A DNA stretch of 64,000 nucleotides from an uncultured Oribacterium sp. (GTDB lineage: Bacteria > Bacillota > Clostridia > Lachnospirales > Lachnospiraceae): NCBI GenBank assembly GCA_946413525.1, contig CAMKKZ010000003.1, forward strand, positions 62,001 through 126,000, in the 5' to 3' direction. Within the stretch, counting starts at the first letter, position 1. Every line of letters begins with the position of its first letter. Of the stretch, positions 8,337-17,276 are shown in pieces. The notes under the pieces were generated by a model. That model searched no databases, was not told the DNA's origin, and saw only the letters and a program-made list of their open reading frames with translations. Position numbers and translations under genes: made by a program.

Positions 8337-9185
8337 ATGAAAAAAATCATCATTATCATCATTGCCATTGTGATTGCCGGATTGCTCATTACGATCCTGT
8401 ACAGGAAGCTGTTTGGCGAGCACGCCGGTATCGAAAAAAAAGCCCTCGTGTCATTTCACAGGGGCTCCGCGGGCGACATGATGGGCGGCACCCACCAGAC
8501 CTATATTGACGCATATGACGACGCCCATGCAGTCATTAGCATTTCACATGCCGACTGGTATTACGAGGATCCAACGGTGACGGAATATCTTGCGGATATC
8601 GCTGTCCTTCAGGAAATCAGGGAAGTCTTCCTGAAATACCATATGCAGAACTGGGACAATAAAAAATTCACCGACATGTTCGTCGCGGACGGGGCGAGCT
8701 ACAGCTATGGCTTTGATTTTGAGGAGGATTACGTCAACTTTTCCTCCCAGTATTATCCAGAGAAATATGCTGAGAAATTGGATGAACTCGACGCGATCAT
8801 CAACCGCTATTTAAAGGAGGGCGAACGGCTCCCGGGCCTGCTTCTGCCTGAAAGCACGGAGGAGGAAAATCCTGCCGCCTGGAAACCGGATGACGGCCAG
8901 GTGACCCTGGCGGTCTATGAATACTGCAGAGGCTATCTGCATTATCGTTTTTCCAACGGCACCGAGGAGGATCTTGAGCTGCCCGGGGGATACTCGCTTT
9001 TCAAAGAGGGCGAGGATGAGGCAGCTTTCAAAGAGGAACCAGGCAAGTACGGAAAAAAAGTATATGCCCATTCCACCCAGGAGGAAATTGTCAGTCTTCC
9101 GGAACGTCTCGAACCCGGTACCTACCGTTTGGAAGCCGGCGGGCTGAGATGCAGCTTTGTCATTGAACAGAAGAACGAGGGGTAA
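8337..9185 (+). CDS. Membrane-anchored hypothetical protein
   Basis: 282 residues. One N-terminal membrane anchor (MKKIIIIIIAIVIAGLLITILY) is followed by an extracytoplasmic domain of about 255 residues. Features are SFHRGSAGDMMGGTHQTYIDA, Glu/Asp/Tyr-rich helices (EEDYVNFSSQYYPEKYAEKLDELD) and a C-terminal beta-rich portion ending GTYRLEAGGLRCSFVIEQ. An AGGAGG site lies before the ATG. No conserved catalytic motif and no family recognised. The only plus-strand gene in this neighbourhood, and its 5' region is R1 debris. Probably real, given length, clean start and anchor. Confidence 0.75.
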   Translation: MKKIIIIIIAIVIAGLLITILYRKLFGEHAGIEKKALVSFHRGSAGDMMGGTHQTYIDAYDDAHAVISISHADWYYEDPTVTEYLADIAVLQEIREVFLKYHMQNWDNKKFTDMFVADGASYSYGFDFEEDYVNFSSQYYPEKYAEKLDELDAIINRYLKEGERLPGLLLPESTEEENPAAWKPDDGQVTLAVYEYCRGYLHYRFSNGTEEDLELPGGYSLFKEGEDEAAFKEEPGKYGKKVYAHSTQEEIVSLPERLEPGTYRLEAGGLRCSFVIEQKNEG

Positions 9186-9230
9186 ATCAACGTGGAAGCT
9201 CACGCTATTTGCATGGACCATAGGGAAACA

Positions 9231-9270
9231 CAGCACGGCGCATTTTCGGTGCCGAAAACGCGCCGTGCTG
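9231..9270. terminator. Long hairpin between convergent genes
   Basis: CAGCACGGCGC (9231-9241) pairs with GCGCCGTGCTG (9260-9270), and TTTTCGG pairs with CCGAAAA inside, giving an almost perfect 19-bp stem with a 2-base loop. There is no strong T-run; it probably separates the plus-strand gene at 8337 from the minus-strand SCP2 gene. Confidence 0.6.
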
Positions 9271-9365
9271 CGGCAAATTTAATTACAGCGTCCTCTTGCT
9301 TCTTCGGATCGCGGCCGGCATATCCATATCCCCATGCCGGATCTCATGGTCAAGCATAGTAAAGC

Positions 9366-9683
9366 CTACTTCAGCAGCTTTGAAAATTCCAGTGCTTTTC
9401 CTACATCGCCGTCTACTTTGAGCTTTCCTGTGGTGAAGGCAAAAACCGGATCCAGCTTTCCATCAATCAATTGATTCAGATTCTCCATGTCTATCGTTAT
9501 CGCGCAACTCCGATCATTATATTCATACGGTTCCACGCTGATCTTCTGATCCTTGACCTCCACGTAAAAGACGCCGCCCCGGTCTCCGGTGATATTCACC
9601 TGCACCGCAAGAAAATCCCTCCCTGTAGCATCCTTATTTTCCGCAATGCCTCTTACCTTCTTCAGCATTTCCTCAAATGTCAT
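9366..9683 (-). CDS. SCP2 sterol-binding domain protein
   Basis: 105 residues from the ATG at 9683, preceded by GGAGGGC; the frame is open further upstream without a ribosome site. MTFEEMLKKVRGIAENKDA, the strand FLAVQVNITGDRGGVFYVEV, then DRSCAITIDMENLNQLIDGKLDPVFAFTTGKLKVDGDVGKAL match the SCP2 fold, in which a hydrophobic tunnel binds lipids or fatty acyl groups. In Clostridia, such small stand-alone SCP2 proteins are common and their ligand is unknown. Cytoplasmic; apparently monocistronic. Confidence 0.85.
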   Translation of the reverse strand: MTFEEMLKKVRGIAENKDATGRDFLAVQVNITGDRGGVFYVEVKDQKISVEPYEYNDRSCAITIDMENLNQLIDGKLDPVFAFTTGKLKVDGDVGKALEFSKLLK

Positions 9684-9823
9684 TTTGCCCTCCTTCCAAA
9701 ACTTTGTAATTTGTAATCTGCATATATTCATCTTATCATGATACAGCACCTGACGCAAATGAAAATGCGGCTTCTATGAAATATTACCCTTATTGCCCAA
9801 ATCCGCCTTGGCTGTATAGACAA

Positions 9824-9852
9824 TTGACAAAGAATGTGAAAAATGCTATGCT
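9824..9852 (+). promoter_or_regulatory. Sigma-A promoter of the PTS gene
   Basis: TTGACA (9824-9829), 17 bp, TATGCT (9847-9852). This predicts a leader of about 108 nt before the PTS start. I see no obvious GlcT-type antiterminator hairpin pair in it. Confidence 0.8.
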
Positions 9853-9966
9853 ATTCAGATATGTTTCACCAATGTTTTGTGTAAAATGCCGTGCAACATG
9901 GCTGCTGCGCGTCCCGCTCACCAGCCTTTATCTTATATTCACACTATTTTCACGAAAGGAGACATT

Positions 9967-12153
9967 ATGGGTAAAAAGAATGAGGGGGGCGGTGCGTTCG
10001 CCATCGCCCAGCAGGTCGGGAAGTCTCTGTTCCTGCCGATTGCGGTGCTGCCGCCGGCCGGGATACTGCTCGGAATAGGTAGTTCCTTCACGAACCCCAC
10101 AACCATTGCCACCTACGGCCTGACGGAAGTCCTCCACCCCGGAACCTTCCTTTATGGCTTCATGCAGATGCTGGCCGGAGCGGGCAATGCCATCTTTGGA
10201 AATCTGGCGCTCATTTTCGCGCTGGCCGTCGCCCTGGGCATGGCAAAGAAAGAGAAGGGTGTCGCCGTTCTTTCTGCCGGCATCTTCTATCTCATCATGC
10301 TGACGACGATGAATGTCCTTCTGGTGCTTAACGGCTCCATCGTGGACGGCGTTGTGGCTCCCCATGTCAAATCCGGCGCCGTGGCCAGCGTGCTGGGCAT
10401 ACAAACCCTGCAGATGGGCGTGTTCGGAGGCATCCTGGCCGGAATCCTGGCCGCAGTCATGTGCAATACCTTTTACAAGACGCAGCTTCCCAGCGCCTTT
10501 TCGTTCTTCGCGGGCACCCGCTTCGTGCCCATCATGTGCATGGTGACCGGCATCATTACCGGCTGCATCATGTTCGTTGTCTGGCCCGTCATCCAGAACG
10601 CCATCTATGCCCTGGGCGGCATCGTGCAGGCCTCCGGATATTTCGGGACCTTCATTTATGGCTGCGTGGAGCGCGCCCTAATCCCCTTCGGCCTGCACCA
10701 CATCTTCTATATGCCCTTCTGGCAGACCGGAGTGGGCGGGACAATGATGATCGACGGCGTGGAAGTAGCCGGCGCGCAGAACATTTTCTTCGCACAGCTT
10801 GCCTCCGCCGAAACCACGAAATTTTCCGTGGACGCCTGCCGCTTCCTGACCGGAAAATATCCCTTCATGATGGGCGGGCTTCCGGGAGCCGCGCTGGCGA
10901 TGTACAGCTGCGCCCGTCCCGAAAAGAAGAAGGAAGCCGGCTCACTGCTCTTCTCCGTGGCCCTCACCTCCTTCCTGACAGGCGTGACGGAGCCCATCGA
11001 GTTCACCTTCCTTTTCCTGGCTCCGTCTCTTTTCGCGATTCACGTAGGATTCGCCGGACTGGCCTTCGCCATTTGCCACATCCTCCGTATCTGCGTAGGC
11101 ACCACCTTCTCGGACGGCCTGATCGACCTGGTGCTTTACGGCGTGCTTCCCGGGCAGGATAAGTCCAACTGGATGATGCTCCTTCCCGTCATCGCCGGCT
11201 ATTTCATATTGTACTTCTTTGTTTTCCGCCACTTCATCCTGAAGATGGATCTGAAGACCCCCGGACGCGAGGCAGACGGGGAAGCCGCCCACCTTGTCAC
11301 GAAGGATGAGTACCGCGCGGCTACCGGCGTAGGCGTGGCTGGCGGCAAGGCGGCTGCCAATTCGAAATTTGACCAGAAGTCGGCAGCCATCCTCCGGGGC
11401 GTAGGCGGCACAGGCAATCTTAACGATATTGATTGCTGCGCTACCAGGCTCCGCCTTACCCTGAATGACACCTCCCTGGTAAAGGAAGACATCCTCAAAT
11501 CCACAGGAGCTTCCGGCGTCGTGATCAAAGGCAATGGCATCCAGGTCATTTACGGACCATCCGTCACGATCGTTAAATCGAACTTTGAGGAGCTGGTGGA
11601 GAGCATCCGCGGCGGCCAGCTTGATGAAAGCGAGATAATGGGCGCAGCCCCTGAGGCAAACAAAACGGCTGCACCCGCCGCTCCGGCCGTGAAAATGAAG
11701 GACGATGTCCTGGGCGCCCATATGAACGGGCACATGCTCCTGATGAGCGAGGTAGAGGATGAGGCCTTCGCAAGCCGCGCCCTGGGCGACGGCGCCGCGA
11801 TCGAACCCTCCGAAGGAAAGCTCTTCTCGCCTTGCGACGGCACTGTGGATAATGTTTTCGACACAAAGCATGCCATCACCCTGAATGCGGAGTCCGGAGC
11901 TGAAATCCTTCTCCACATCGGCATCGACACTGTCAAGCTGAACGGGAAATACTTTGAAACCCATGTGAAGAATGGGCAGGCGGTCAAGAAAGGCGACCTT
12001 CTGATCAGCTTCGACATGGATGCCATCAAGGCCGAAGGTTACAAGTGCACAACACCTATGATTATCGCGAACAGCGATGACTACAAGGCAGTGCGGCCCC
12101 TGAAATCCGGGGATATCCGCGTTTCCGAGGATTTCCTGGAAGTCGAAGGGTAG
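9967..12153 (+). CDS. PTS permease IICBA, glucose/N-acetylglucosamine family
   Basis: 728 residues from ATG 9967 (AAAGGAG site). It imports and phosphorylates a hexose. Domain order is IIC (about 10-420, multi-spanning, with FFAGTRFVPIMC, GLHHIFYMPFW, and TGVTEPIEFTFLF), IIB (about 465-545; GNLNDIDCCATRLRL, phosphocysteine Cys490 or Cys491) and IIA (about 600-725; FSPCDGTV, ILLHIGIDTVKLNG with His650 as the likely phosphohistidine). All three domains look intact, so only EI and HPr are needed in addition; an HPr is at 58268-58543. Sequence alone does not separate glucose from GlcNAc specificity, so no symbol is given. Followed by a strong terminator. Confidence 0.92.
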   Translation: MGKKNEGGGAFAIAQQVGKSLFLPIAVLPPAGILLGIGSSFTNPTTIATYGLTEVLHPGTFLYGFMQMLAGAGNAIFGNLALIFALAVALGMAKKEKGVAVLSAGIFYLIMLTTMNVLLVLNGSIVDGVVAPHVKSGAVASVLGIQTLQMGVFGGILAGILAAVMCNTFYKTQLPSAFSFFAGTRFVPIMCMVTGIITGCIMFVVWPVIQNAIYALGGIVQASGYFGTFIYGCVERALIPFGLHHIFYMPFWQTGVGGTMMIDGVEVAGAQNIFFAQLASAETTKFSVDACRFLTGKYPFMMGGLPGAALAMYSCARPEKKKEAGSLLFSVALTSFLTGVTEPIEFTFLFLAPSLFAIHVGFAGLAFAICHILRICVGTTFSDGLIDLVLYGVLPGQDKSNWMMLLPVIAGYFILYFFVFRHFILKMDLKTPGREADGEAAHLVTKDEYRAATGVGVAGGKAAANSKFDQKSAAILRGVGGTGNLNDIDCCATRLRLTLNDTSLVKEDILKSTGASGVVIKGNGIQVIYGPSVTIVKSNFEELVESIRGGQLDESEIMGAAPEANKTAAPAAPAVKMKDDVLGAHMNGHMLLMSEVEDEAFASRALGDGAAIEPSEGKLFSPCDGTVDNVFDTKHAITLNAESGAEILLHIGIDTVKLNGKYFETHVKNGQAVKKGDLLISFDMDAIKAEGYKCTTPMIIANSDDYKAVRPLKSGDIRVSEDFLEVEG

Positions 12154-12216
12154 TTGGAAGTGTATACTTTTATGTAGAAACCAGGTTCGCTTTACTATAA
12201 GAATCAGGGTATCTGA

Positions 12217-12265
12217 AAAAGGGGCGTTGTGCCGGGATGAATATCCCGGACGCAACGCCCCTTTT
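12217..12265. terminator. Rho-independent terminator after the PTS gene
   Basis: AAAAGGGGCGTTG (12217-12229) pairs with CAACGCCCCTTTT (12253-12265), with a second stem CCGGGAT/ATCCCGG on top. Flanking A and T runs make it usable in both directions, so it may also end htrA transcripts from the other side. Confidence 0.88.
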
Positions 12266-12396
12266 AAAAGCTTATAAAATCAGAAGTGCGGAACCTGCTT
12301 TCCAGCACGATTGCCTTCTTGCATGATTGCTTTCCAGCGCAATCGCAAGTCCTGCGGACTCCGCAACATGTTCACTGAAAACTCTGGCAAAAAGCC

Positions 12397-13857
12397 TTAC
12401 CTCTGATACTGGGAGAAGAATCTCTCAAACTCCTGCCAGATATCCTCCATGGACGGATAAGCGTAATTGCCATCCTCTTCGGAATCGCCGTTATTCCCGT
12501 TATTTCCCTCATTTCCGCGATCATCAGGATTCGCGAACGGGTCCTGACTGCCGCCCTGGTTCTTATTGCCGCTGCCGCTATTCGTGGAATTCTCCGGCTG
12601 AGGATTGTTGCCGAGCGTGACCTTGACCTCCTGCTCCACGTATTTGCCGCTGCCATCCTGCCGCTGCACGGTGACTGTCACCTCTTCGCCGGCCCTGTAC
12701 TTCTGAAGAAGGGACTGCAGGTCATTGAAATTCGTAACGCCCTGGCCGTCCAGCTTCGTGATGATATCCTTTTCCTGCAGGCCCGAATTCTGGGCGGTAG
12801 AGCCCTCGGTGAACTTGTAAATGAACACTCCCTGAGGCATATCAAAGCTCTGAGATGTACTCTTGTCAATATTCTTGACCTGCACCCCAAGATATCCTCT
12901 CTCCTCCTCCGGAACCGCGTCCCTGGTCTGCAGGGCCGAAAGATTGTCAATGATATTCTGAGCCTTGGAGGACGGGATGGAGTAGCCCATTCCCTCTACC
13001 TCCGTGGAGGAATACTTGGCCACGTTGATTCCGATAAGCTCGCCTTTCATATTCAACAGGGCCCCGCCGGAATTCCCGGGATTGATGGCCGCGTCTGTCT
13101 GAAGAAGCCCCATCTCAGTGCCATCCGTGGTCTCCACGTCCCTGTTCTTCGCGGAAATGATCCCCGTGGTGACAGACTGTCCGTATCCAAGGGCATTTCC
13201 GATGGCGACAACCTGGTCGCCAACCTCGATCTCATCCGAGCTTCCAATCGTGATGATGCGGATGGCATTCATGGTTTCCGTCGGAATGTTGGAAAGCTGA
13301 ACCGCCACAACGGCAAGGTCTGCGCTGGCATCCGTCCCCTTGATCTTCGCGTCAACCGCGGCATCGTCAAAAAAGCTTACGGAAAGCGCCGAGGAATCGG
13401 CCACCACATGATTGTTTGTGACAATCAAAAGCTCATCGTCCGTCTTCCCGATAATGACTCCGGAACCGCTGGCCGGAACCTCCTGTTCCCCCGCGGAATA
13501 GGGTCCAAAAATGGAGTAACCATACTGCTGATACCGTATCGTGTTCGTAATGGCCACAACAGCCGGCGTGCACTGCTTCGCCACGTCGCGAACACTCATG
13601 TACCCTTCCGGAATTGTTCCGGCTTCCTTCTGGTCAAGGGGCAACGCCACTGCCGGAGCCGAGGATTCCGTTGCTCTGGACAGAACGTTCTTTCCGCCAT
13701 CAGCCCCGCCGCCTGCAAGTGCCTCCATTGTCTCTGCCGTAGCCGACATTCTGGAAACGCTGGCTTTCTGCGCCGCAACATTCACACCTACCATGGACGC
13801 CCCTGCCACTAATCCGAAGATCAGCGCGCTGGCTATCACCTGTACAACACGTTTCAT
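12397..13857 (-). CDS. HtrA/DegP-like membrane-anchored serine protease with PDZ domain
   Basis: 486 residues from the ATG at 13857, 8 nt after AGGAGG; a GTG nine bases upstream is less likely. An N-terminal anchor (about 5-30) is followed by a Ser/Ala linker, then the trypsin-like domain with His150 (VTNNHVV), Asp180 (SADLAVV) and Ser263 (NPGNSGGAL), and one PDZ domain (about 310-400, GYLGVQVKNI ... GLQEKDIITKLDG). The C-terminal tail is Asn/Gly/Asp-rich and disordered. It degrades or chaperones misfolded proteins outside the membrane. The ribosome site comes from the end of an R2 unit. Confidence 0.93.
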   Translation of the reverse strand: MKRVVQVIASALIFGLVAGASMVGVNVAAQKASVSRMSATAETMEALAGGGADGGKNVLSRATESSAPAVALPLDQKEAGTIPEGYMSVRDVAKQCTPAVVAITNTIRYQQYGYSIFGPYSAGEQEVPASGSGVIIGKTDDELLIVTNNHVVADSSALSVSFFDDAAVDAKIKGTDASADLAVVAVQLSNIPTETMNAIRIITIGSSDEIEVGDQVVAIGNALGYGQSVTTGIISAKNRDVETTDGTEMGLLQTDAAINPGNSGGALLNMKGELIGINVAKYSSTEVEGMGYSIPSSKAQNIIDNLSALQTRDAVPEEERGYLGVQVKNIDKSTSQSFDMPQGVFIYKFTEGSTAQNSGLQEKDIITKLDGQGVTNFNDLQSLLQKYRAGEEVTVTVQRQDGSGKYVEQEVKVTLGNNPQPENSTNSGSGNKNQGGSQDPFANPDDRGNEGNNGNNGDSEEDGNYAYPSMEDIWQEFERFFSQYQR

Positions 13858-13868
13858 AATCTGCACCT

Positions 13869-14093
13869 CCTCTATTAAAGCGGTTTTTGGGCCATTTTAA
13901 TTGCCGACAAACAGCTACGGTATCGTAAGTTAAATGGCTCCTTATTAAATTAAAGTGGCATCCTGGCCGCTTTAATTCATAACAAACATCTGCGGTACCG
14001 CAAGCTATATGGCTCGTTTATTAATATGGTCTTTGGCCATTTCAATTGCCGACACACAGATACAGCATCGCAAGCTATACGGCTCCTTTACTG
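13869..14093 (-). repeat. R2 repeat array, three tandem units, upstream of htrA
   Basis: Units at about 13869-13942, 13943-14017 and 14018-14093, 65-90% alike by eye. Each, on the minus strand, starts GGAGCC(A/G)TATAGC, contains GCGATACCGC-like loop bases and CTGTTTGT, and ends with an A-rich block and CTTTAAT. The unit nearest htrA ends in AATAGAGGAGG, its ribosome site. Confidence 0.8.
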
Positions 14094-14221
14094 CAGTGGC
14101 TTTTTGATTACATCCAATATCTTACTCAGAGTTTGTGAAGATATTGTGATGCAAATATGGGAAAATTGTGAAAATCAGGCAACTATTCAATAATTGTCCT
14201 GCCTTCGCGCAATATTCCGAT

Positions 14222-14288
14222 TCTTTATCAAAGTGGTTTTGAGCTATTTTAATTACCGGCAAACATCTGCGGTTTTGCAATCTCCATG
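14222..14288 (-). repeat. R2 repeat unit at the 3' end of ispF
   Basis: One divergent unit that abuts the ispF stop codon (14291). Together with 13869-14093 it fills most of the ispF-htrA interval; the remaining 130 bp (14094-14221) is AT-rich and may hold the htrA promoter, though I see no clear one. Confidence 0.6.
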
Positions 14289-14290
14289 CT

Positions 14291-14758
14291 TTACTCAATG
14301 AGGGCTGCTGCCTGGGCGGAAATCCCCTCACCTCTCCCGGTGAAGCCAAGGCGTTCCTCTGTAGTCGCCTTGACGGAAACCGATGAAACGGGCAGGTTCA
14401 AGGCCTCTGCGATATTACTGCGCATGGCGGGAATATGAGGCAGCAGCTTTGGCTTTTGGCAAACGATCGTGGCATCAACATTCACCACCCTGTACCCCTC
14501 CCCGAGAAGCATCTCCCGGGTCTTTCTCAGAAGCTCAATGGAATCCGCGCCCTCATAGGCCGGGTCATTATCAGGAAAATGCTGTCCGATATCCCCCAGG
14601 GCAGCGGCTCCCAGCAAAGCATCTATTATCGCATGCGCCAGGACATCCGCGTCGGAGTGCCCCAAAAGCCCTTTTTCATAAGGAATGACCACACCCCCAA
14701 GGACAAGCCTCCTCCCCTCCTGAAGCCTGTGAACATCATAACCCGTCCCAATCCGCAT
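14291..14758 (-). CDS. ispF: 2-C-methyl-D-erythritol 2,4-cyclodiphosphate synthase
   Basis: Fifth enzyme of the MEP isoprenoid pathway; converts CDP-ME 2-phosphate to MEcPP with release of CMP. 155 residues from the ATG at 14758, seven bases after AGGAGG. Motifs: GTGYDVHRL (metal-binding Asp and His), [30 protein letters not shown] and [17 protein letters not shown]. Full length, trimeric enzyme. The ribosome site lies at the end of an R2 unit. It stands alone rather than next to ispD. Confidence 0.96.
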   Translation of the reverse strand: MRIGTGYDVHRLQEGRRLVLGGVVIPYEKGLLGHSDADVLAHAIIDALLGAAALGDIGQHFPDNDPAYEGADSIELLRKTREMLLGEGYRVVNVDATIVCQKPKLLPHIPAMRSNIAEALNLPVSSVSVKATTEERLGFTGRGEGISAQAAALIE

Positions 14759-14766
14759 AGACAAGC

Positions 14767-14915
14767 CTCCTATATCGACGTGATTTTCCGGCCTTTTAAA
14801 TTACCGGTAAACAACTGCGGCATCGAATGCCGTATGGCTCCCATCTCCTATATCGAAGTGATTTCCGGCCTTTTTATTAACGCTAAAATACTGCGGCATC
14901 GCAAGCTATATGGAC
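14767..14915 (-). repeat. R2 repeat array, two units, between the CdaR-like gene and ispF
   Basis: Units at about 14767-14841 and 14844-14915. The proximal unit ends in ATATAGGAGG, the ispF ribosome site. The distal one begins right after the stop codon of the upstream regulator gene (14918). Confidence 0.75.
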
Positions 14916-14917
14916 TC

Positions 14918-16006
14918 TCAGTAATCCATGGATTCCATATAGTTCATATATTTGACAACCATTAGAGCAATCTTGAATGTGATGGCATCGTCAAACACCC
15001 TTAAATCAAGTCCCGTGGACCGTTCCAGCTTGTCCAGCCTGTATACCAGGGTATTGCGGTGAATGTAAAGCTGGCGCGACGTTTCCGAAACATTCAGGTT
15101 GTTTTCAAAAAATTTGTTGATCGTGCTCAGCGTTTCCTCATCAAAGCTGTCCGGCTGCACATCAGAGAAAATTTCCTCAATGAACATTTTGCAAAGGGGA
15201 ATAGGGAGCTGATAGATGAGCCGCCCAATCCCCAGCGTGTTGTAAGATACAATGTTTTTGTCCACATAAAAGATCTTTCCCACTTCCAGCGCCATCTTGG
15301 CCTCTTTGTACGAACGGGAAACCTCTTTCAGTTCATTGATAATGGTGCCATACGCAATCTTCACCTGCAGCAGAAGCTCGGAATTCAGCATATCCATCAC
15401 GGCCTCCGCCGTGTGCTGGACGTCCTCATAGCTTTCCTCCGAAAGCAGTTCCTTGACGATAATGACGTTTTTTTCATCGACGGCGGTAACAAAATCCTTG
15501 GTCTTTCCCGCGAAAAATGACCTGAGCGCATCGATCGCCCCGCTGTCCGCGCCGTTAGGCGTTTCGATAATGTAAACGATGCGCCGGATTCTGGCTTCAA
15601 TATGGAGCTTCTTGGCCCTGTTATAGATATCCACAAGGAGAAAATTGTCCAGGAGAAGGTTTTTGATGAAATTATCCTTGTCAAACTTTTCTCTGTAAGC
15701 AACAAGCAATGTCTGAATCTGAAAAGCTGCCATCTTTCCGACCATATAGACATCATCTGTTTCCCCATGAGCAATCAGCACGTATTCAAGCTGATGTTCA
15801 TCAAAAATCTTGAAGTACTGATATCCCCCCGCCGCCTGGGAATCAGCCTGGGAGCCCGCGAAGGAAGACACGACATCCGCCATGTCATTCTCCTCCTGGA
15901 ACGTTGAAGCCAGTATCTTGCCATCCACATCTGCCGTTGCAAGATCCACCCTGGTAATCGCCTTCAACGAATCCAGCGTCGTCTGCAAAACCTGGTTAGA
16001 AATCAT
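14918..16006 (-). CDS. CdaR/PucR-type transcriptional regulator
   Basis: 362 residues from the ATG at 16006, which follows AGGAGGAAGG; the longer open frame has no better start. The N-terminal part (about 1-130) resembles a sugar-diacid or PAS/GAF-like sensor (VDLATADVDGKILAS). A middle GGDEF-like/CdaR region (about 140-270) contains RRIVYIIE and KIAYGTIINELKEVSRSYKEAKMAL. The C-terminal PucR helix-turn-helix (about 300-355) reads FFENNLNVSETSRQLYIHRN followed by TLVYRLDKLE. This type activates sugar-acid or related catabolic genes. It is divergent from the HPr-like gene at 16332, which is its most obvious possible target. Confidence 0.85.
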   Translation of the reverse strand: MISNQVLQTTLDSLKAITRVDLATADVDGKILASTFQEENDMADVVSSFAGSQADSQAAGGYQYFKIFDEHQLEYVLIAHGETDDVYMVGKMAAFQIQTLLVAYREKFDKDNFIKNLLLDNFLLVDIYNRAKKLHIEARIRRIVYIIETPNGADSGAIDALRSFFAGKTKDFVTAVDEKNVIIVKELLSEESYEDVQHTAEAVMDMLNSELLLQVKIAYGTIINELKEVSRSYKEAKMALEVGKIFYVDKNIVSYNTLGIGRLIYQLPIPLCKMFIEEIFSDVQPDSFDEETLSTINKFFENNLNVSETSRQLYIHRNTLVYRLDKLERSTGLDLRVFDDAITFKIALMVVKYMNYMESMDY

Positions 16007-16258
16007 CCTTCCTCCTATCTTCTGTACCGCCTTCCAAGTCAGAGCCGCTTTCAATTCAATTACCCGTCCCCTGACAAGCCAACATATCAACTCGTTGGCA
16101 AGGCCCTTGCCCTCTGTGCCGCTTTTCTTTCCCACTCGCTAATATAGTAATCAATTTTTGCTTCAATTTCAATTTCAAAATTTCATATTTCCTAGTGATT
16201 TCCATCCTGACTTATGGTACAATACTATAATTATCCGAACCATTCAATATAGAAAATT

Positions 16259-16312
16259 GCAGGCATAATTTCATTTTTATACCCGCAATTGCTGGCAGGC
16301 ATAATTTCATTT
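16259..16312. promoter_or_regulatory. 18-bp direct repeat in front of the HPr-like gene
   Basis: GCAGGCATAATTTCATTT occurs at 16259-16276 and 16295-16312, 36 bp apart; AATTGC and GCAATT flank the first copy as an inverted pair. This could be a binding site for the divergently encoded regulator or a leader structure. Confidence 0.4.
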
Positions 16313-16331
16313 CATTAAGGAAGGTGCATGA

Positions 16332-16589
16332 ATGAGGAAATTCGCATACGAAGTAAAGAGCGGCGGAATGGATGCTGAGGCGGCTGCAAAAATCACGCTG
16401 AAAGCCGAACAATACTACAGCGACGTCATGATTGGAAAGGATGGACACTTCCTGAATGGGAAATCCCTGGTCGGCATGACAACGCTGGAAATTCATGAGG
16501 GCGATATGCTGGATGTCGAAATCAATGGAGAGGACGAAATCAGGGCTGAGAACGGGCTGCGGGCCGTACTTAACGAAGTATTGGGCTGA
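16332..16589 (+). CDS. HPr-like protein lacking the phosphorylatable histidine
   Basis: 85 residues, the length of HPr. The fold pattern is kept: an N-terminal strand, then GMDAEAAAKITLKAEQYYS in place of the GIHARPA active-site helix, a DVMIGKDGHFLNGKSLVGM strand and turn, and a C-terminal helix. The active-site His is Asp14 and the following Arg is Glu16, so it cannot accept phosphate from enzyme I. Ser45 in NGKSLVGM matches the regulatory Ser46 site. This resembles the logic of Bacillus Crh, in which the His is Gln, but the sequence context differs. A normal HPr exists elsewhere (58268-58543). Followed by its own terminator, so monocistronic. Role inferred to be regulatory; unproven. Confidence 0.8.
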   Translation: MRKFAYEVKSGGMDAEAAAKITLKAEQYYSDVMIGKDGHFLNGKSLVGMTTLEIHEGDMLDVEINGEDEIRAENGLRAVLNEVLG

Positions 16590-16608
16590 AGAACAGATTC
16601 TTGTCGTC

Positions 16609-16642
16609 AGAAAGGAATCCGCGAGGGTTCCTTTCTGTTTTT
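16609..16642 (+). terminator. Terminator after the HPr-like gene
   Basis: CAGAAAGGAA (16609-16618) pairs with TTCCTTTCTG (16628-16637), followed by TTTTT. Confidence 0.88.
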
Positions 16643-16752
16643 CATGAATATCCAAAACCCACCGTATAGACCGCGATCCCGCGGTTGTTTGGCATAAATT
16701 AAAATGGGCAAAATTCATTTTAATAAATTCAACAAAGGAGAAAGGAATCATT

Positions 16753-17232
16753 ATGAGAAAATTCATTGCCAACTTTTTAAATGAATTCAAAGAATTCGCG
16801 TTCAAGGGAAACATGATCGATCTTGCCGTCGGTATGGTTATCGGCACCGCATTTTCCGGGCTCGTGAACGAACTTGTCAACGACATAATCATGCCGATTC
16901 TTTCCCTGGTAACAGGAAAGATAAACTTTGAAAACATGTTCATCCCGCTGGCAGGACAGACCACCAAAGTTTACGCCCGCGCCGCGGAACAGGGATCCGT
17001 ACTTGCTTACGGCTCTTTCATTACCGCCATTATCAATTTCCTCATCATGGCCCTGGTCGTCTTTTTGTTCATCAAGCAGATCAACCAGATTACCGCCCTG
17101 GGAAAGCTGCTTCATGCCAAAGAAGCCCCGAAAGAAAAGGAATGCATGTACTGCAAGACCATGATTCCGGCAGAAGCCACCAGATGCCCCCATTGCACCA
17201 GCAAGCTGCCCGGCTTCAGGGAAATTTTTTGA
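16753..17232 (+). CDS. mscL: Large-conductance mechanosensitive channel with C-terminal zinc ribbon
   Basis: Pentameric membrane pore that opens under osmotic downshock. 159 residues. N-terminal amphipathic helix and TM1 (FKGNMIDLAVGMVIGTAFSG), periplasmic loop, TM2 (about 90-112, ITAIINFLIMALVVFLF), then a short C-terminal helix. The last 30 residues add CMYCKTMIPAEATRCPHC, a CxxC...CxxC zinc ribbon that many Firmicute MscL proteins carry in place of the usual helical bundle. AAAGGAG lies upstream. Separate from the HPr-like gene by a terminator; 44 bp before the CvfB-like gene, so the two may be cotranscribed. Confidence 0.95.
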   Translation: MRKFIANFLNEFKEFAFKGNMIDLAVGMVIGTAFSGLVNELVNDIIMPILSLVTGKINFENMFIPLAGQTTKVYARAAEQGSVLAYGSFITAIINFLIMALVVFLFIKQINQITALGKLLHAKEAPKEKECMYCKTMIPAEATRCPHCTSKLPGFREIF

Positions 17233-17276
17233 TAATGTAAGCACAATCAAAAACGAACTCTGACAGGAGTGAAATT

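Noticed and set aside
16753..17232. mscL C-terminal zinc ribbon as an unusual fusion
   Set aside because: A CxxC...CxxC tail is common in Firmicute MscL proteins.
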